This document shows positions 45,727-54,972 of a stretch of DNA of 64,000 nt, piece by piece. Positions within the stretch are counted from its first letter, which is position 1; each line of letters opens with the position of its first letter. The position numbers and the translations under genes were made by a program. Below the pieces are notes generated by a model. That model did no database searches and was not told the DNA's origin. It saw only the letters and a program-made list of their open reading frames with translations. Source of the stretch: Streptomyces paradoxus (lineage in GTDB: Bacteria > Actinomycetota > Actinomycetes > Streptomycetales > Streptomycetaceae); contig NZ_JACHGV010000002.1 in NCBI RefSeq assembly GCF_014202475.1, forward strand, positions 434,001 through 498,000, written 5' to 3'.

Positions 45727-48700
45727 AGTCGGCAGGCCCGGGGGCGTTTTCGCAGGTGCTGCCTCCAGGCTCTCCAATGCCAGCCTGATCGCCTCGTCCA
45801 GTTGGCTGTCCCTCCCCGCCGCGTGGTCCTGCGGGCGTTGCAGGACCTCCACGTCCGGATCCACGCCGTGGTTCTCCACGCCCCACTCGTAGCCCTCCAG
45901 CCAGAAGGCGTACTTGGGCTGGGTGACCAGGGTGCCGTCGACCAGGCGGTAGCGGCTGTCGATGCCGATGACGCCGCCCCAGGTGCGGGTGCCGACGACC
46001 GGGCCGAGGCCCAGGGCCTTGACGGCCGCGTTGACGATGTCGCCGTCGGAGCCGGAGAACTCGTTGGCGACGGCCACGACGGGGCCGCGGGGGGCGTCCT
46101 CCGGGTAGCTGTAGGGGCGCATGCCGCGCGGGACGGCCCAGCCGACGATGCGGCGCGCCAGCTTCTCGACGACCAGTTGGGAGGTGTGGCCGCCCCGGTT
46201 CTCGCGGACGTCGACGACCAAGCCCTCGCGGGCGACCTCGACGCGCAGGTCGCGGTGGATCTGGGCCCAGCCGGGGGCCTGCATGTCGGGAACGTGGAGG
46301 TAGCCGAGGCGACCGCCGGACTTCGCGTGGACGTAGGCGCGGCGGTCGGCGACCCAGGCGTGGTAGCGCAGGGGTTCCTCGTCGGCGACCGGGACGACGA
46401 CGGCGTGCCGGGGGTCGCCGCCGCCGGACGGGGAGATCGTCAGCTCCACCGGCTTGTTCGCCGTGCCGATCAGCAGCGGGCCGGGGCCGAGAACGGGGTC
46501 GACGGGCTGTCCCGCGATCGCGACGATGGCGTCGCCGGGGCGTACCGCGACGCCGGGGGCGGCCAGCGGGCTGCGCGCGTCCGGGTCGGAGGTCTCGGAG
46601 GGCAGGATGCGGTCGACCCGCCAACTGCCGTCCTCGTGGCGGGAGATGTCGGCGCCGAGCAGGCCCTGGCGGGGGCCGTGGCCGTGGCCGCCGCGCGGGG
46701 TGACGTAGGCGTGCGAGGTGCCGAGCTCGCCCTGGACCTCCCAGAGCAGGTCGACCAGGTCGTCGTGGGTGGCCAGCCGCTCCACGACCGGGCGGTAGCG
46801 GTCGAGGACGCCGTCCCAGTCGACGCCGCTCATGTCGGGCCGCCAGAAGTGGTCCCGCATGATGCGGCCGTTCTCGTCGAACATCTGGCGCCACTCGGCC
46901 GCCGGGTCGACGAACTGGCGTACGCGGCTCAGGTCGACGGTGATGTTGCTGTCGCTGTCGTCGTCGCCGGAGGCGCGCCGGTCGCTGGGCACGACCTTCA
47001 GCCGCCCGTCGGTCCACAGCAGCACCCGCTTGCCGTCCCCGCTCACCGCGAAGTGGTCGGCGTCGACGGCGAGGTGCTCGACGCGCTGCTGGGCGAGGTC
47101 GTAGCGCTCCAGCTCGGACTTGGGGTCGGGGTCGTCGGGGGTGGCCCGGGACGCGCCGAGCACACCGGTGACCGGGTGGCGCAGCCACAGGACGCCGTCC
47201 TTGGCGGCCCGCAGGTTGGTGTAGCGGGCGGCCTCGACCGGGAAGGGCACGATGCGGTCGGCGAGGCCTTCGAGGTCGATACGGGTGGTGGGAGTGCCCT
47301 CGCTGTCGGGGGTCTCCTCCCGGTCGGGCGTCTCGAAGGACCGGCCGTGCCGCTGCGGCCCGAACGGGGAGGGCGTGGTGGCCGCGAGGGTGATCAGATG
47401 CGGCCGGGCGCCCACCACGAAGGCCAGGTCGAAGACGTGCTCGTCGTAGACCGGGTCGAAGGAGCGGGTCGACAGGAACGCGAGGTGCTTGCCGTCCAGC
47501 GTGAACGCGGGCGCGTAGTCCTGGAAGCGCAGCGGGGTGGCCTCGGTGACCGACAGGTCGGTGGTGTTGGCGAGCTTCAGCTGGCACAGGGGCCGGGGGC
47601 CGGGGTGGGACCAGGCCAGCCAGGACGAGTCGGGCGAGAAGACGGGCCCGGACACATCGCCGTCCTCGCTGCGGTCCACCTCGCGCACCTCGCCCGTCTC
47701 CCGCTCCACGAGCAGCAGGCGGCCGTCGTGGCAGGCGACCGCGGCGCGGCTGCCGTCGGGCGCCATGGCGAGGTCCAGCACCCGGCCGAGCTGCCCGGCG
47801 GCGATCCGGCGGGGTGTCGCCCCGGGGGCGAGTCCGGTGGCGGGCGCGAACTCCAGGGCGTCGTCGCCCTCGGCGTCCGTCACCCACACCACCCACTCCT
47901 CGCCGTCCGCGCGGAACGTCCGCGGCAGGCGGGCCCGCACGCCGGGCGTGGCGGCCAGTGCGCGGGCCGGGCCGGCGCGGTGGGTGACCCAGTGCACGGA
48001 GCCGCGCACGGCGACCGCGCTGCCGCGCGCGGTGTGGTCCGGGGACGCCGAGCCGAACCACCGGGAGGCGTTCACCGGGAACGGCTGGAGGTCGACGCGC
48101 TGTCCGCCCAGGCGCACCTCCAGCCGCCGCGGCTCGGCCCCCTCCAGGTCGTCCAGCACCCACAGCTCACCGGCACTGGAGTAGACGACCCGGGTGCCGT
48201 CGGTCGCGGCGTGCCGGGCGTAGAAGCCTCCGAGAGGTGTGTGGCGGCGCGGGTCGGATCCGTCGGCGAGGGAGGAGTAGAGCGCTCCGGTGCCCTCGTG
48301 GTCGGAGAGGAAGGCGATCCTCCCCCAAGTTCTCGGCTCCGCTCGAACAGGGGGGACCCCCATCCCCACCCACAGCGGGTACTCGATGTTGCCGTCGATG
48401 TCCTCGTGCAGCCGCACGAACTCGCCGTCGCCCGCGCGGTCGATCCACAGCTTGCCCGCCGTACCGCCGCGGTACCGCTTCCACCAGGCCGCCTCGCGGC
48501 CCATCGGCGCGGACAGCAGCACCGTGTGCGGGCCGTGGGCGACGTCGCCGACGGGCCCGTACGGCAGGGTGGTGGCCGGGCCGCCGTCCAGCGGTACGGC
48601 ACGCGCCCAGGTGCGGCGCAGGCTCGCCTGTCCCTCGGTGCTGATCGCGAGGACCTCGCCGTCCGGGGTCCAGCCGCGCACCTGCGTCTTGAGACTCCCC

Positions 48701-48954
48701 CAGTACGTCAGCCGCTTGGCCGGGCCGCCGTCGACCGGGGCGACGAGCACCTCGGGGGCGCCGTCTCGGGTGGAGGTCCAGGCGACCGTGGTGCCGTCGG
48801 GCGAGATGCGGGGGTGGGTCACCGGCGTGTTGTCGGCGCTGACCCGCCAGGCCCGGCCGCCGTCGAGCGGGGCGAGCCACACGTCGTCCTCGGCGGTGAA
48901 GGCGACCAGGTCGCCGTGCACATGGGGGAACCGGAGGTAAGCAGGCGATGTCAC
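45724..48954 (-). CDS. Tricorn-protease homologue (S41 family)
   Basis: A 1076-residue large peptidase. The N-terminal beta-propeller (residues ~1-330) and second propeller (~330-650) carry repeated DGxxVAWxS/SPDG motifs. Then come a helical core, a PDZ-like domain (~760-840) and the S41 catalytic domain (~850-1060). The catalytic pair S-H is in GTSHAYVTP near 746 and the nucleophile serine in NEFSGSDGD near 968. It degrades peptides released by the proteasome, in the cytoplasm. A 45-bp Streptomyces repeat is inserted in frame at 48319-48363 (about residues 197-211). GTG start. Confidence 0.93.
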   Translation of the reverse strand: MTSPAYLRFPHVHGDLVAFTAEDDVWLAPLDGGRAWRVSADNTPVTHPRISPDGTTVAWTSTRDGAPEVLVAPVDGGPAKRLTYWGSLKTQVRGWTPDGEVLAISTEGQASLRRTWARAVPLDGGPATTLPYGPVGDVAHGPHTVLLSAPMGREAAWWKRYRGGTAGKLWIDRAGDGEFVRLHEDIDGNIEYPLWVGMGVPPVRAEPRTWGRIAFLSDHEGTGALYSSLADGSDPRRHTPLGGFYARHAATDGTRVVYSSAGELWVLDDLEGAEPRRLEVRLGGQRVDLQPFPVNASRWFGSASPDHTARGSAVAVRGSVHWVTHRAGPARALAATPGVRARLPRTFRADGEEWVVWVTDAEGDDALEFAPATGLAPGATPRRIAAGQLGRVLDLAMAPDGSRAAVACHDGRLLLVERETGEVREVDRSEDGDVSGPVFSPDSSWLAWSHPGPRPLCQLKLANTTDLSVTEATPLRFQDYAPAFTLDGKHLAFLSTRSFDPVYDEHVFDLAFVVGARPHLITLAATTPSPFGPQRHGRSFETPDREETPDSEGTPTTRIDLEGLADRIVPFPVEAARYTNLRAAKDGVLWLRHPVTGVLGASRATPDDPDPKSELERYDLAQQRVEHLAVDADHFAVSGDGKRVLLWTDGRLKVVPSDRRASGDDDSDSNITVDLSRVRQFVDPAAEWRQMFDENGRIMRDHFWRPDMSGVDWDGVLDRYRPVVERLATHDDLVDLLWEVQGELGTSHAYVTPRGGHGHGPRQGLLGADISRHEDGSWRVDRILPSETSDPDARSPLAAPGVAVRPGDAIVAIAGQPVDPVLGPGPLLIGTANKPVELTISPSGGGDPRHAVVVPVADEEPLRYHAWVADRRAYVHAKSGGRLGYLHVPDMQAPGWAQIHRDLRVEVAREGLVVDVRENRGGHTSQLVVEKLARRIVGWAVPRGMRPYSYPEDAPRGPVVAVANEFSGSDGDIVNAAVKALGLGPVVGTRTWGGVIGIDSRYRLVDGTLVTQPKYAFWLEGYEWGVENHGVDPDVEVLQRPQDHAAGRDSQLDEAIRLALESLEAAPAKTPPGLPT
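48319..48363. repeat. Palindromic Streptomyces repeat inserted inside the tricorn gene
   Basis: CCTCCCCCAAGTTCTCGG, CTCCGCTCGAACAGGGGGG and ACCCCCAT make up the element. Stem parts are CCCCC/GGGGG and GTTC/GAAC, and a second GGGGGACCCCC dyad closes one end. Elements of nearly this sequence are scattered in Streptomyces chromosomes in my memory. Read on the coding strand they give about 15 residues (MGVPPVRAEPRTWGR) between WVG and IAFLSDHEG, without shifting the frame. Confidence 0.7.
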
Positions 48955-48999
48955 CCGATCACCCTATGCAGGGACGCCGCCGCGCGGACAGGGTTCGGA

Positions 49000-49545
49000 T
49001 CACTTGCCCTCGACGGGGCGGCAGTCCGGGTACTGCTCGCACCAGATGGTCTGGGTGACGGTCACCGTGACGGTCGGCCCGGGCTGCCCGCCCGGCGGGC
49101 CGCCGACGGGGGGCGGGCTGGTGGAGTTGCAGTCGCCGAGCCCGTCGACCTCGAACCACACCTTGCCGTCCACCTTGGCCGTGATCTTCCCGCGCACACA
49201 CGCCCCGTCCACCGCGTGGGTGACCTTGCCGTCGACGGTGATGTCCTTGCCGTCGTCGGTCTCGCCCTCGCAGTCGACGGTCGCGACGGTCCGCTCACGC
49301 GCCGAGGGTGACGCCTTCCCGCCGCTCTCCCCGTAGGAAGCGGTGCAGGTCAGCCAACGCACGCCCGCCTTCTGCCGGTTGAGCTCTTTGGTCACGGTCT
49401 CGTCGGTGGTGTACGCGACGGACGCGGAGCTGATGCTGCCGGGCTCGCAGGCGGCAGCGCCGCCCACCGCCACCGCGGCGAACGTCGCCGCGACCGCCAC
49501 TCGCCGACCGCGCGGCCCCAGCCGATTCCTCCTCGAAGCCCCCAT
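49000..49545 (-). CDS. Putative lipoprotein of unknown function
   Basis: A 181-residue exported protein. The signal VAVAATFAAVAVGGAAAC has lipobox GAAAC with Cys33, and the mature part begins EPGSISSASVAYTTDE. It contains three further cysteines plus a pair in WCEQYPDC at the end, suggesting disulfides. The beta-rich core contains TVDGKVTHAV and AKVDGKVWFEVDGLG repeats. The C-terminal Pro/Gly stretch SPPPVGGPPGGQPG resembles a wall-spanning linker. No family is recognised. It starts with ATG; the tricorn gene lies 45 bp downstream. Confidence 0.75.
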   Translation of the reverse strand: MGASRRNRLGPRGRRVAVAATFAAVAVGGAAACEPGSISSASVAYTTDETVTKELNRQKAGVRWLTCTASYGESGGKASPSARERTVATVDCEGETDDGKDITVDGKVTHAVDGACVRGKITAKVDGKVWFEVDGLGDCNSTSPPPVGGPPGGQPGPTVTVTVTQTIWCEQYPDCRPVEGK

Positions 49546-49594
49546 GGAGGGGAGCCTGCCACTGACGGAGGCCGCGCGGTAGGGCGCAAAGGCG

Positions 49595-49987
49595 TCAGCC
49601 GCGCAGCAGCAGCCACTCCTGGAGCTCCACCAAGTTGCCCTCGGGGTCCTTGAGATGGGCCACCCGCATCCGGTCCGTCATGCGTACCGGACCGTGCAGG
49701 ACCGTGGCGCCGCGCATCGTGATCTCCTCGCAGTACGCGTCCAGCCCGTCCACCCGCAGGACGACCAGGGAGCGGTGGCCCGCCGCCGCGTCGCCCAGTT
49801 CGTCGAGCACCTCGGCCATCATCGACCGGTCCTGCAACGCGATCCCCGCGGAGCCCACCGCGGGGCTGAACTTCTCGTACGGACCGTCCGCCGCCCCCGA
49901 CTGCGGTTTGAGGCCGAGGACCTCCCCGTAGAAGCGGTAACAAGCGGCGAAGTCGGTCACGAGCAGACGAACCTGTGCGAGCTCCAC
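49595..49987 (-). CDS. VOC-family protein
   Basis: A 130-residue protein with two VOC modules: VRLLVTDFAACYRFYGEVLGL, then VVLRVDGLDAYCEEITMRGA, ending HLKDPEGNLVELQEW. The terminal E-L-Q-E provides the usual metal ligand. Its GTG at 49987 has GGAGG five bases upstream. It lies 16 bp downstream of rsmE, so it is probably in the nmo-rsmE-VOC operon. Substrate unknown. Confidence 0.85.
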   Translation of the reverse strand: MELAQVRLLVTDFAACYRFYGEVLGLKPQSGAADGPYEKFSPAVGSAGIALQDRSMMAEVLDELGDAAAGHRSLVVLRVDGLDAYCEEITMRGATVLHGPVRMTDRMRVAHLKDPEGNLVELQEWLLLRG

Positions 49988-50003
49988 GGTGCCTCCAAGG
50001 GGA

Positions 50004-50744
50004 TCAGGACCAGCGTCCGGTGCGTGCCAGGAGCACGGCCGCGGCGGCCGTCCCGGCAGTCGATGTGCGCAGCACACTGCGCCCGAGGCGGTACGCCTGC
50101 GCCCCCGCCTCCTCGAACAGCGCCAGCTCCTCCGGCGCCACGCCCCCCTCGGGTCCCACGACCAGCACGATCTCGCCGGTGGCCGGCAGCTCGGCCGTGG
50201 CCAGCGGCGTGTCCCCGCTCTCGTGCAGCACGGCGGCGAATTCCGCCCCCGCCAGCAGCGAGGCGACCTGCTTGGTGGTGGCCGCCTCCGCTACCTCCGG
50301 GAAGCGCACCCGGCGCGACTGCTTGCCCGCCTCCCGGGCCGTGGCCCGCCACTTGCCCAGTGCCTTCGCCCCGCGGTCGCCCTTCCACTGCGTGATGCAG
50401 CGCGCCGCCGCCCACGGCACGATCGCGTCGACTCCGACCTCGGTCATCGTCTCGACGGCGAGCTCGCCCCGGTCGCCCTTGGGCAGGGCCTGGACGACGG
50501 TGACCCGGGGCCGCTCGACGGGCTCCTCGTGCACCGAGTCCAGCCGGAGGATCAGCCGGTCCTTGCCTTCCGTGTCGAGCACGACGCAGTCCGCCCATCG
50601 GCCGGCCCCGTCCGTGAGGACGACGTCCTCGCCGGCGCGCAGCCGCTTCACGGAGACGGCGTGCCGCCCCTCCGGCCCGTCGAGGACATACCGGCCGCCG
50701 CCGCCCGCGTCGAGGTGCTCGACCACGAACACCGGCGCGGTCAC
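50004..50744 (-). CDS. rsmE: 16S rRNA (uracil(1498)-N(3))-methyltransferase
   Basis: A 246-residue SPOUT methyltransferase modifying U1498 of 16S rRNA. The N-terminal PUA-like part (VFVVEHLDAGGGGRYVLDG, then DGAGRWADCVVLD) is followed by the knotted domain. Signature blocks are VTVVQALPKGDRGELAVETMTEVGVDAIVPW (by its key residues), SRRVRFPEVAEAA, and the knot IVLVVGPEGGVAPEELALF with LGRSVLRTSTAG. It overlaps the nitronate monooxygenase stop by GTGA. Its dnaJ-linked position is common in actinobacteria. Confidence 0.95.
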   Translation of the reverse strand: MTAPVFVVEHLDAGGGGRYVLDGPEGRHAVSVKRLRAGEDVVLTDGAGRWADCVVLDTEGKDRLILRLDSVHEEPVERPRVTVVQALPKGDRGELAVETMTEVGVDAIVPWAAARCITQWKGDRGAKALGKWRATAREAGKQSRRVRFPEVAEAATTKQVASLLAGAEFAAVLHESGDTPLATAELPATGEIVLVVGPEGGVAPEELALFEEAGAQAYRLGRSVLRTSTAGTAAAAVLLARTGRWS

Positions 50745-51814
50745 AGCACGCCCCCGCCGGTCAACGAGGCGCGGGCGGTGGCCAGTTCACCGGCCAGCAC
50801 CTCCACGAGCTGTCCGGCGGGCAGCTCCCGCGCCATCCGGTGCCCCTGCCCGGCCCACAGCGCCATGCCCTGCGCGTCACCGGCCTTGGCGGCGGCCTTG
50901 CGCAGCGGCGAGGTGAGGTGGTGGATCTCGGGGTAGGCGGCGGGCGCGTACGGGCCGTGCTCGCGCAGGAACCGGTTGACGAGGCCGCGCGCGGGCCGGC
51001 CGGAGAACGCCCGGGTCAACTCCGTGCGGACGAACAGGGGGTTGGTCAGGGCCCGCTTGTGCAGGGCGTTCGCGCCCGACTCGTGCGTGGCGAGGAAGGC
51101 GGTGCCCAGCTGGGCGGCGCTCGCGCCCGCCGCGAGCACACCGGCGATCTGGCCGCCGCGCATGATGCCGCCGGCGGCGACGATCGGGATGCTCACGGCC
51201 TCGCGGACCTGGGCGATCAGCGACAGCAGCCCGAGGCCGGAACCGTCCGTCTCGGGGATGTCCCGGTGGGTGCCCTGGTGGCCGCCGGCCTCGATACCCT
51301 GGGCGATGACCGCGTCCGCGCCGGCCCGTTCGACGGCCCGGGCCTCGTCGGGGGTGGTCGCGGCGGCCAGGACGAAGGTGCCGACGCGGTGCAGGGCGTC
51401 GACGACCTCCCGGCTCGGGACGCCGAAGTGGAACGACACCACCGGTACGGGGTTGTCGCGCAGCACCACGAGCTTGGCCTCGAAGCCGTCGTCGCGTCCG
51501 CTGTCCGGGTCGCCGAGCTCGGCCTCGTACCAGGTGGCCTCGCCGGCCAGCTGGTGGGCGTAGACGTCGACTGCGGCCGGGTCGGCGTACTCCGGCTGCG
51601 GCATGAAGACGTTGACGCCGAAGGGCCTGCCGGTGAGGCTCCGGAGCTGTTTGATCTCCTGGTACATCCCGTCGGCGGTCTTGTACCCGGCGGCGAGGAA
51701 CCCGAGCCCGCCCGCCTCGCACACGGCCGCGGCGAGCTGCGGTACGGAGACGCCGCCCGCCATGGGGGCCTGCACGATCGGGAGGGGGAAGAGATCGGTC
51801 AGTGCGGAGGACAT
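50741..51814 (-). CDS. Nitronate monooxygenase (2-nitropropane dioxygenase type)
   Basis: A 357-residue FMN enzyme oxidising alkyl nitronates. It has a TIM barrel with LPIVQAPMAGGVSVPQL at the start, GGLGFLAAGYKTADGMY, AQGIEAGGHQGTHRD (FMN-binding and catalytic His region), VAAGGIMRGGQIAGVLAAGASAAQLGTAFL near 240-270 and the phosphate-binding GG. Often annotated without known substrate; relatives may detoxify propionate-3-nitronate. It is co-translated with rsmE. It starts 77 bp after the dnaJ stop. Confidence 0.92.
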   Translation of the reverse strand: MSSALTDLFPLPIVQAPMAGGVSVPQLAAAVCEAGGLGFLAAGYKTADGMYQEIKQLRSLTGRPFGVNVFMPQPEYADPAAVDVYAHQLAGEATWYEAELGDPDSGRDDGFEAKLVVLRDNPVPVVSFHFGVPSREVVDALHRVGTFVLAAATTPDEARAVERAGADAVIAQGIEAGGHQGTHRDIPETDGSGLGLLSLIAQVREAVSIPIVAAGGIMRGGQIAGVLAAGASAAQLGTAFLATHESGANALHKRALTNPLFVRTELTRAFSGRPARGLVNRFLREHGPYAPAAYPEIHHLTSPLRKAAAKAGDAQGMALWAGQGHRMARELPAGQLVEVLAGELATARASLTGGGVL

Positions 51815-51891
51815 GACCGCATGTTGTCACGTCCTCCGAACAACTCCGAAACCGGCCTGCCGACTGGCATAGACCAGAAGCACGCTCGGTC

Positions 51892-53028
51892 TCAGCGCCC
51901 GTTGAAGGCGTCCTTCAACCGCGAGAACAGCCCCTGCTGCCCCGGCTGGAACTGCCCCGTCGGCCGCTCCTCGCCCCGCAGCTTGGAGAGCTCGCGCAGC
52001 AGGCGTTCCTGCTCGGGGTCGAGCTTGGTCGGGGTCTGGACCTCGACGTGGACGATGAGGTCGCCGCGTCCGCCGCCGCGCAGGTGCGTGACGCCCCGGC
52101 CGTGCAGCGGGATCGACTGGCCGGACTGGGTGCCCGGGCGGATGTCGACCTCCTCCATGCCGTCGAGCGTCTCCAGCGGCACCTTCGTGCCGAGGGACGC
52201 CGCCGTCATGGGGATCGTCACCGTGCAGTGCAGGTCGTCGCCGCGCCGCTGGAACGTGCTGTGCGGCAGCTCGTGGATCTCGACGTAGAGGTCACCGGCC
52301 GGACCGCCGCCGGGGCCGACCTCGCCCTCGCCGGCGAGCTGGATCCGCGTGCCGTTGTCGACACCGGCCGGGATCTTGACCGTGAGCGTGCGGCGGGACC
52401 GCACGCGGCCGTCGCCCGCGCACTCGGGGCACGGCGTCGGGACGACCGTGCCGAAGCCCTGGCACTGCGGGCACGGGCGCGACGTCATGACCTGGCCCAG
52501 GAAGGACCGGGTGACCTGCGAGACCTCACCGCGGCCGCGGCACATGTCACACGTCTGGGCGGAGGTGCCCGGGGCGGCGCCCTCGCCGCTGCAGGTGTTG
52601 CAGACGACGGCCGTGTCGACCTGGATGTCCTTCGTCGTGCCGAAGGCCGCCTCGTCGAGCTCGACCTCGATGCGGATCATCGCGTCCTGGCCGCGGCGGG
52701 TGCGCGAGCGCGGTCCGCGCTGCGACGCCGTGCCGAAGAACGCGTCCATGATGTCCGAGAAGTTCCCGAAGCCGCCGGCTCCGAAGCCGCCCGCGCCGCC
52801 GCCGCCGGCCTGCGAGAGCGGGTCGCCGCCGAGGTCGTAGACCTGCTTCTTCTGCGGGTCCGACAGCACCTCGTAAGCGGCGTTGATCTCCTTGAACCGC
52901 TCCTGGGTCTTCGGATCGGGGTTGACGTCCGGGTGCAGCTCGCGGGCGAGCCGCCGGAAGGCCTTCTTGATCTCTTCCTGCGACGCGTCGCGGCGCACGC
53001 CGAGTACGGCGTAGTAGTCCGTGGCCAC
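51892..53028 (-). CDS. dnaJ: Chaperone DnaJ
   Basis: A 378-residue full-length type I J-protein that stimulates DnaK. It has a J domain with HPD at 32-34, a G/F-rich region ([16 protein letters not shown]), and four CxxCxGxG zinc repeats ([32 protein letters not shown]) around 148-212. C-terminal beta domains follow and a tail ends RLKDAFNGR. Streptomyces usually encodes two DnaJs; this is the hrcA-linked one. It starts with GTG overlapping the hrcA stop by 1 bp. It is regulated with hrcA through the CIRCE element. Confidence 0.96.
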   Translation of the reverse strand: MATDYYAVLGVRRDASQEEIKKAFRRLARELHPDVNPDPKTQERFKEINAAYEVLSDPQKKQVYDLGGDPLSQAGGGGAGGFGAGGFGNFSDIMDAFFGTASQRGPRSRTRRGQDAMIRIEVELDEAAFGTTKDIQVDTAVVCNTCSGEGAAPGTSAQTCDMCRGRGEVSQVTRSFLGQVMTSRPCPQCQGFGTVVPTPCPECAGDGRVRSRRTLTVKIPAGVDNGTRIQLAGEGEVGPGGGPAGDLYVEIHELPHSTFQRRGDDLHCTVTIPMTAASLGTKVPLETLDGMEEVDIRPGTQSGQSIPLHGRGVTHLRGGGRGDLIVHVEVQTPTKLDPEQERLLRELSKLRGEERPTGQFQPGQQGLFSRLKDAFNGR

Positions 53029-54044
53029 TACGACTCCGCCAGGATCTGTCCGACGTACCGTGCCACTGCGCGTACCGCTCCCATCGTTCCCGGGTAGTCC
53101 ATGCGGGTCGGTCCGACCACGCCGAGCTTGGCGACTGCCTCGCCGCCCGAACCGTAGCCGACCGACACGACGGACGTGGAGTTGAGTCCTTCGTGGGCGT
53201 TCTCGTGACCGATCCGTACGGTCACGCCCGGATCCTTCGCCTCGCCGAGCAGCTTGAGGAGCACGACCTGCTCCTCCAGCGCCTCCAGCACCGGCCGGAT
53301 CGTGAGGGGGAAGTCATGCCCGAAGCGGGTCAGATTGGCGGTGCCGCCGATCATCAGCCGCTCCTCGTTCTCCTCGACGAGCGTCTCCAGAAGTGTGGAG
53401 AGCACCGTAGAGACCGTACCCCGGTCCTCGTGCTCGAACGCCTCCGGGAGATCCTCCACCAGACCCGGCACATCCGCGAAACGGCGGTTCGCCACACGGC
53501 TGTTGAGCCGCGCGCGCAGATCCGCCAGCGAAGCCTCGCCGAAGGGCGCCGGGCAGTCGACCACCCGCTGCTCGACCCGCCCGGTGTCCGTGATCAGCAC
53601 GAGCATCACCCGCGCGGGCGCCAGGGAGAGCAACTCCACGTGCCGCACGGTCGAGCGCGTCAGCGACGGGTACTGCACGACGGCGACCTGACGGGTGAGC
53701 TGCGCGAGCAGCCGTACCGTGCGCGCCACGACGTCGTCGAGGTCGACGGCGCCCTCCAGGAAGTTCTGGATCGCGCGCCGCTCGGGCGCGGTCATCGGCT
53801 TGACGCCGGCGAGCTTGTCGACGAACAGCCGGTAGCCCTTGTCGGTGGGGATGCGCCCGGCACTGGTGTGCGGCTGGGCGATGAACCCCTCGTCCTCCAG
53901 GGCCGCCATGTCGTTGCGGACGGTGGCCGGGGAGACGCCGAGGTTGTGCCGCTCGGTGAGGGCCTTGGAGCCCACCGGCTCCTCGGTGCCGACGTAGTCC
54001 TGGACGATGGCGCGCAGCACCTGGAGCCTGCGTTCACTGAGCAT
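53028..54044 (-). CDS. hrcA: Heat-inducible transcription repressor HrcA
   Basis: A 338-residue repressor of class I heat-shock genes; it binds CIRCE and needs GroEL for activity. The N-terminal winged helix is [20 protein letters not shown] by start, then [35 protein letters not shown] by its key residues, followed by the HrcA core with LFVDKL and the GAF-like dimer domain. Starts ATG 54044 or GTG 54053 are near GGAGGTG. It forms an operon with dnaJ and carries a CIRCE 48 bp upstream, implying autoregulation. Confidence 0.96.
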   Translation of the reverse strand: MLSERRLQVLRAIVQDYVGTEEPVGSKALTERHNLGVSPATVRNDMAALEDEGFIAQPHTSAGRIPTDKGYRLFVDKLAGVKPMTAPERRAIQNFLEGAVDLDDVVARTVRLLAQLTRQVAVVQYPSLTRSTVRHVELLSLAPARVMLVLITDTGRVEQRVVDCPAPFGEASLADLRARLNSRVANRRFADVPGLVEDLPEAFEHEDRGTVSTVLSTLLETLVEENEERLMIGGTANLTRFGHDFPLTIRPVLEALEEQVVLLKLLGEAKDPGVTVRIGHENAHEGLNSTSVVSVGYGSGGEAVAKLGVVGPTRMDYPGTMGAVRAVARYVGQILAES

Positions 54045-54091
54045 CGCGCACACCTCCAGATGTCTCCGCCTGCTTGCCCTGCCGGTCCGGC

Positions 54092-54118
54092 CTGGCACTC
54101 TGCGCGTGCGAGTGCCAG
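54092..54118. promoter_or_regulatory. CIRCE operator (HrcA-binding site)
   Basis: CTGGCACTC, nine bases, GAGTGCCAG: perfect 9-9-9 dyad differing from the consensus (TTAGCACTC-N9-GAGTGCTAA) only in the outer bases, as in actinobacteria. It is 48 bp before the hrcA start on the reverse strand. It explains heat induction of hrcA-dnaJ. Confidence 0.93.
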
Positions 54119-54215
54119 CATTCCCCGGCCCAGTGTACGGCGGTGGGGTACACCCCCGGCAAGGCTGGTCGTGCGGCGCCGTGCCCCGAGCGGGGCGCAC
54201 CGCTAGCGTCGCCGT

Positions 54216-54947
54216 ATGACGGTGACTTGGGAAGACCTCGGATGGGAGCGCGTGGCCGCCGGGGTGGGGCGGTGCCGGCTGCCGGTGTGGGACTGCACGG
54301 CGGGGCTGGTCGCCGGTGAGGGCACGGCCCTCTTGATCGACGCGGGGTCGAGCCTTGCCGAGGGAGCGAAACTGGGCGCGCAGGCACGGGCGCTCACGGG
54401 TCACCGTGTGACACATCTCGCGCTGACCCATCCGCACTTCGATCATGTCTTCGGCGCCGCTGCGCTCCCGGACGCGCAGGTCTTCGGTGCGGTGGGCGTG
54501 GACGCGGTGCTGACGCGCGTGCGGGACCGGGAGGAGCTGCGGGCGGACGCGGTACGCCACGGCCTGGCGGCGCCGACGGCCGAGGAGGCGGCGGAGCGGC
54601 TGGCCGGGCCCGGCCACATGGTCTCCGGCGAGTGGACGCTCGACCTGGGCGGCGGCCGGCAGGTGCTGCTGGCGAACGTCGGCCCGGGGCACACCGCGCA
54701 CGACCTGGCGGTGCTGGTGCCGGGTGATCCGGAGGTGGTGTTCTGCGGTGACCTGGTCGAGGAGTCCGGCGAGCCGCAGGCGGGCCCCGACGCGGTGCCG
54801 TCGCACTGGCCGGCCGCCCTGGACCGGCTGCTCGGCCTGGGCGGCGAGGACGCGCTGTACGTGCCCGGTCACGGAGCGGTGGTGGACGCGGCGTTCGTGC
54901 GGGCGCAACGGGACGCGCTGGCGGCGCGTTTCGGCGTGTCGCGGTGA
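54216..54947 (+). CDS. Metallo-beta-lactamase-fold hydrolase
   Basis: A 243-residue MBL-fold protein. The motif T-H72-P-H74-F-D76-H77 gives both metal sites, GPGHTAHDL near 160 supplies the third His, and [10 protein letters not shown] the bridging Asp. It ends VPGHGAVVD with the last His. No signal peptide; cytoplasmic thioesterase/lactonase-like activity is plausible. TAGCGT lies 6 bases before the ATG, so the transcript may be leaderless. It is divergent from hrcA, with the CIRCE between them. Substrate unknown. Confidence 0.88.
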   Translation: MTVTWEDLGWERVAAGVGRCRLPVWDCTAGLVAGEGTALLIDAGSSLAEGAKLGAQARALTGHRVTHLALTHPHFDHVFGAAALPDAQVFGAVGVDAVLTRVRDREELRADAVRHGLAAPTAEEAAERLAGPGHMVSGEWTLDLGGGRQVLLANVGPGHTAHDLAVLVPGDPEVVFCGDLVEESGEPQAGPDAVPSHWPAALDRLLGLGGEDALYVPGHGAVVDAAFVRAQRDALAARFGVSR

Positions 54948-54972
54948 TCGCCCTCCGGCTTCTCCTATCGTC

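Noticed and set aside
45430..49311. Very long reading frame (1293 codons) on the forward strand opposite the tricorn gene
   Set aside because: It is a shadow of a GC-rich gene: no recognisable domain, biased composition (Val/Gly/Ala/Arg) and complete overlap with a well-supported tricorn protease on the other strand.
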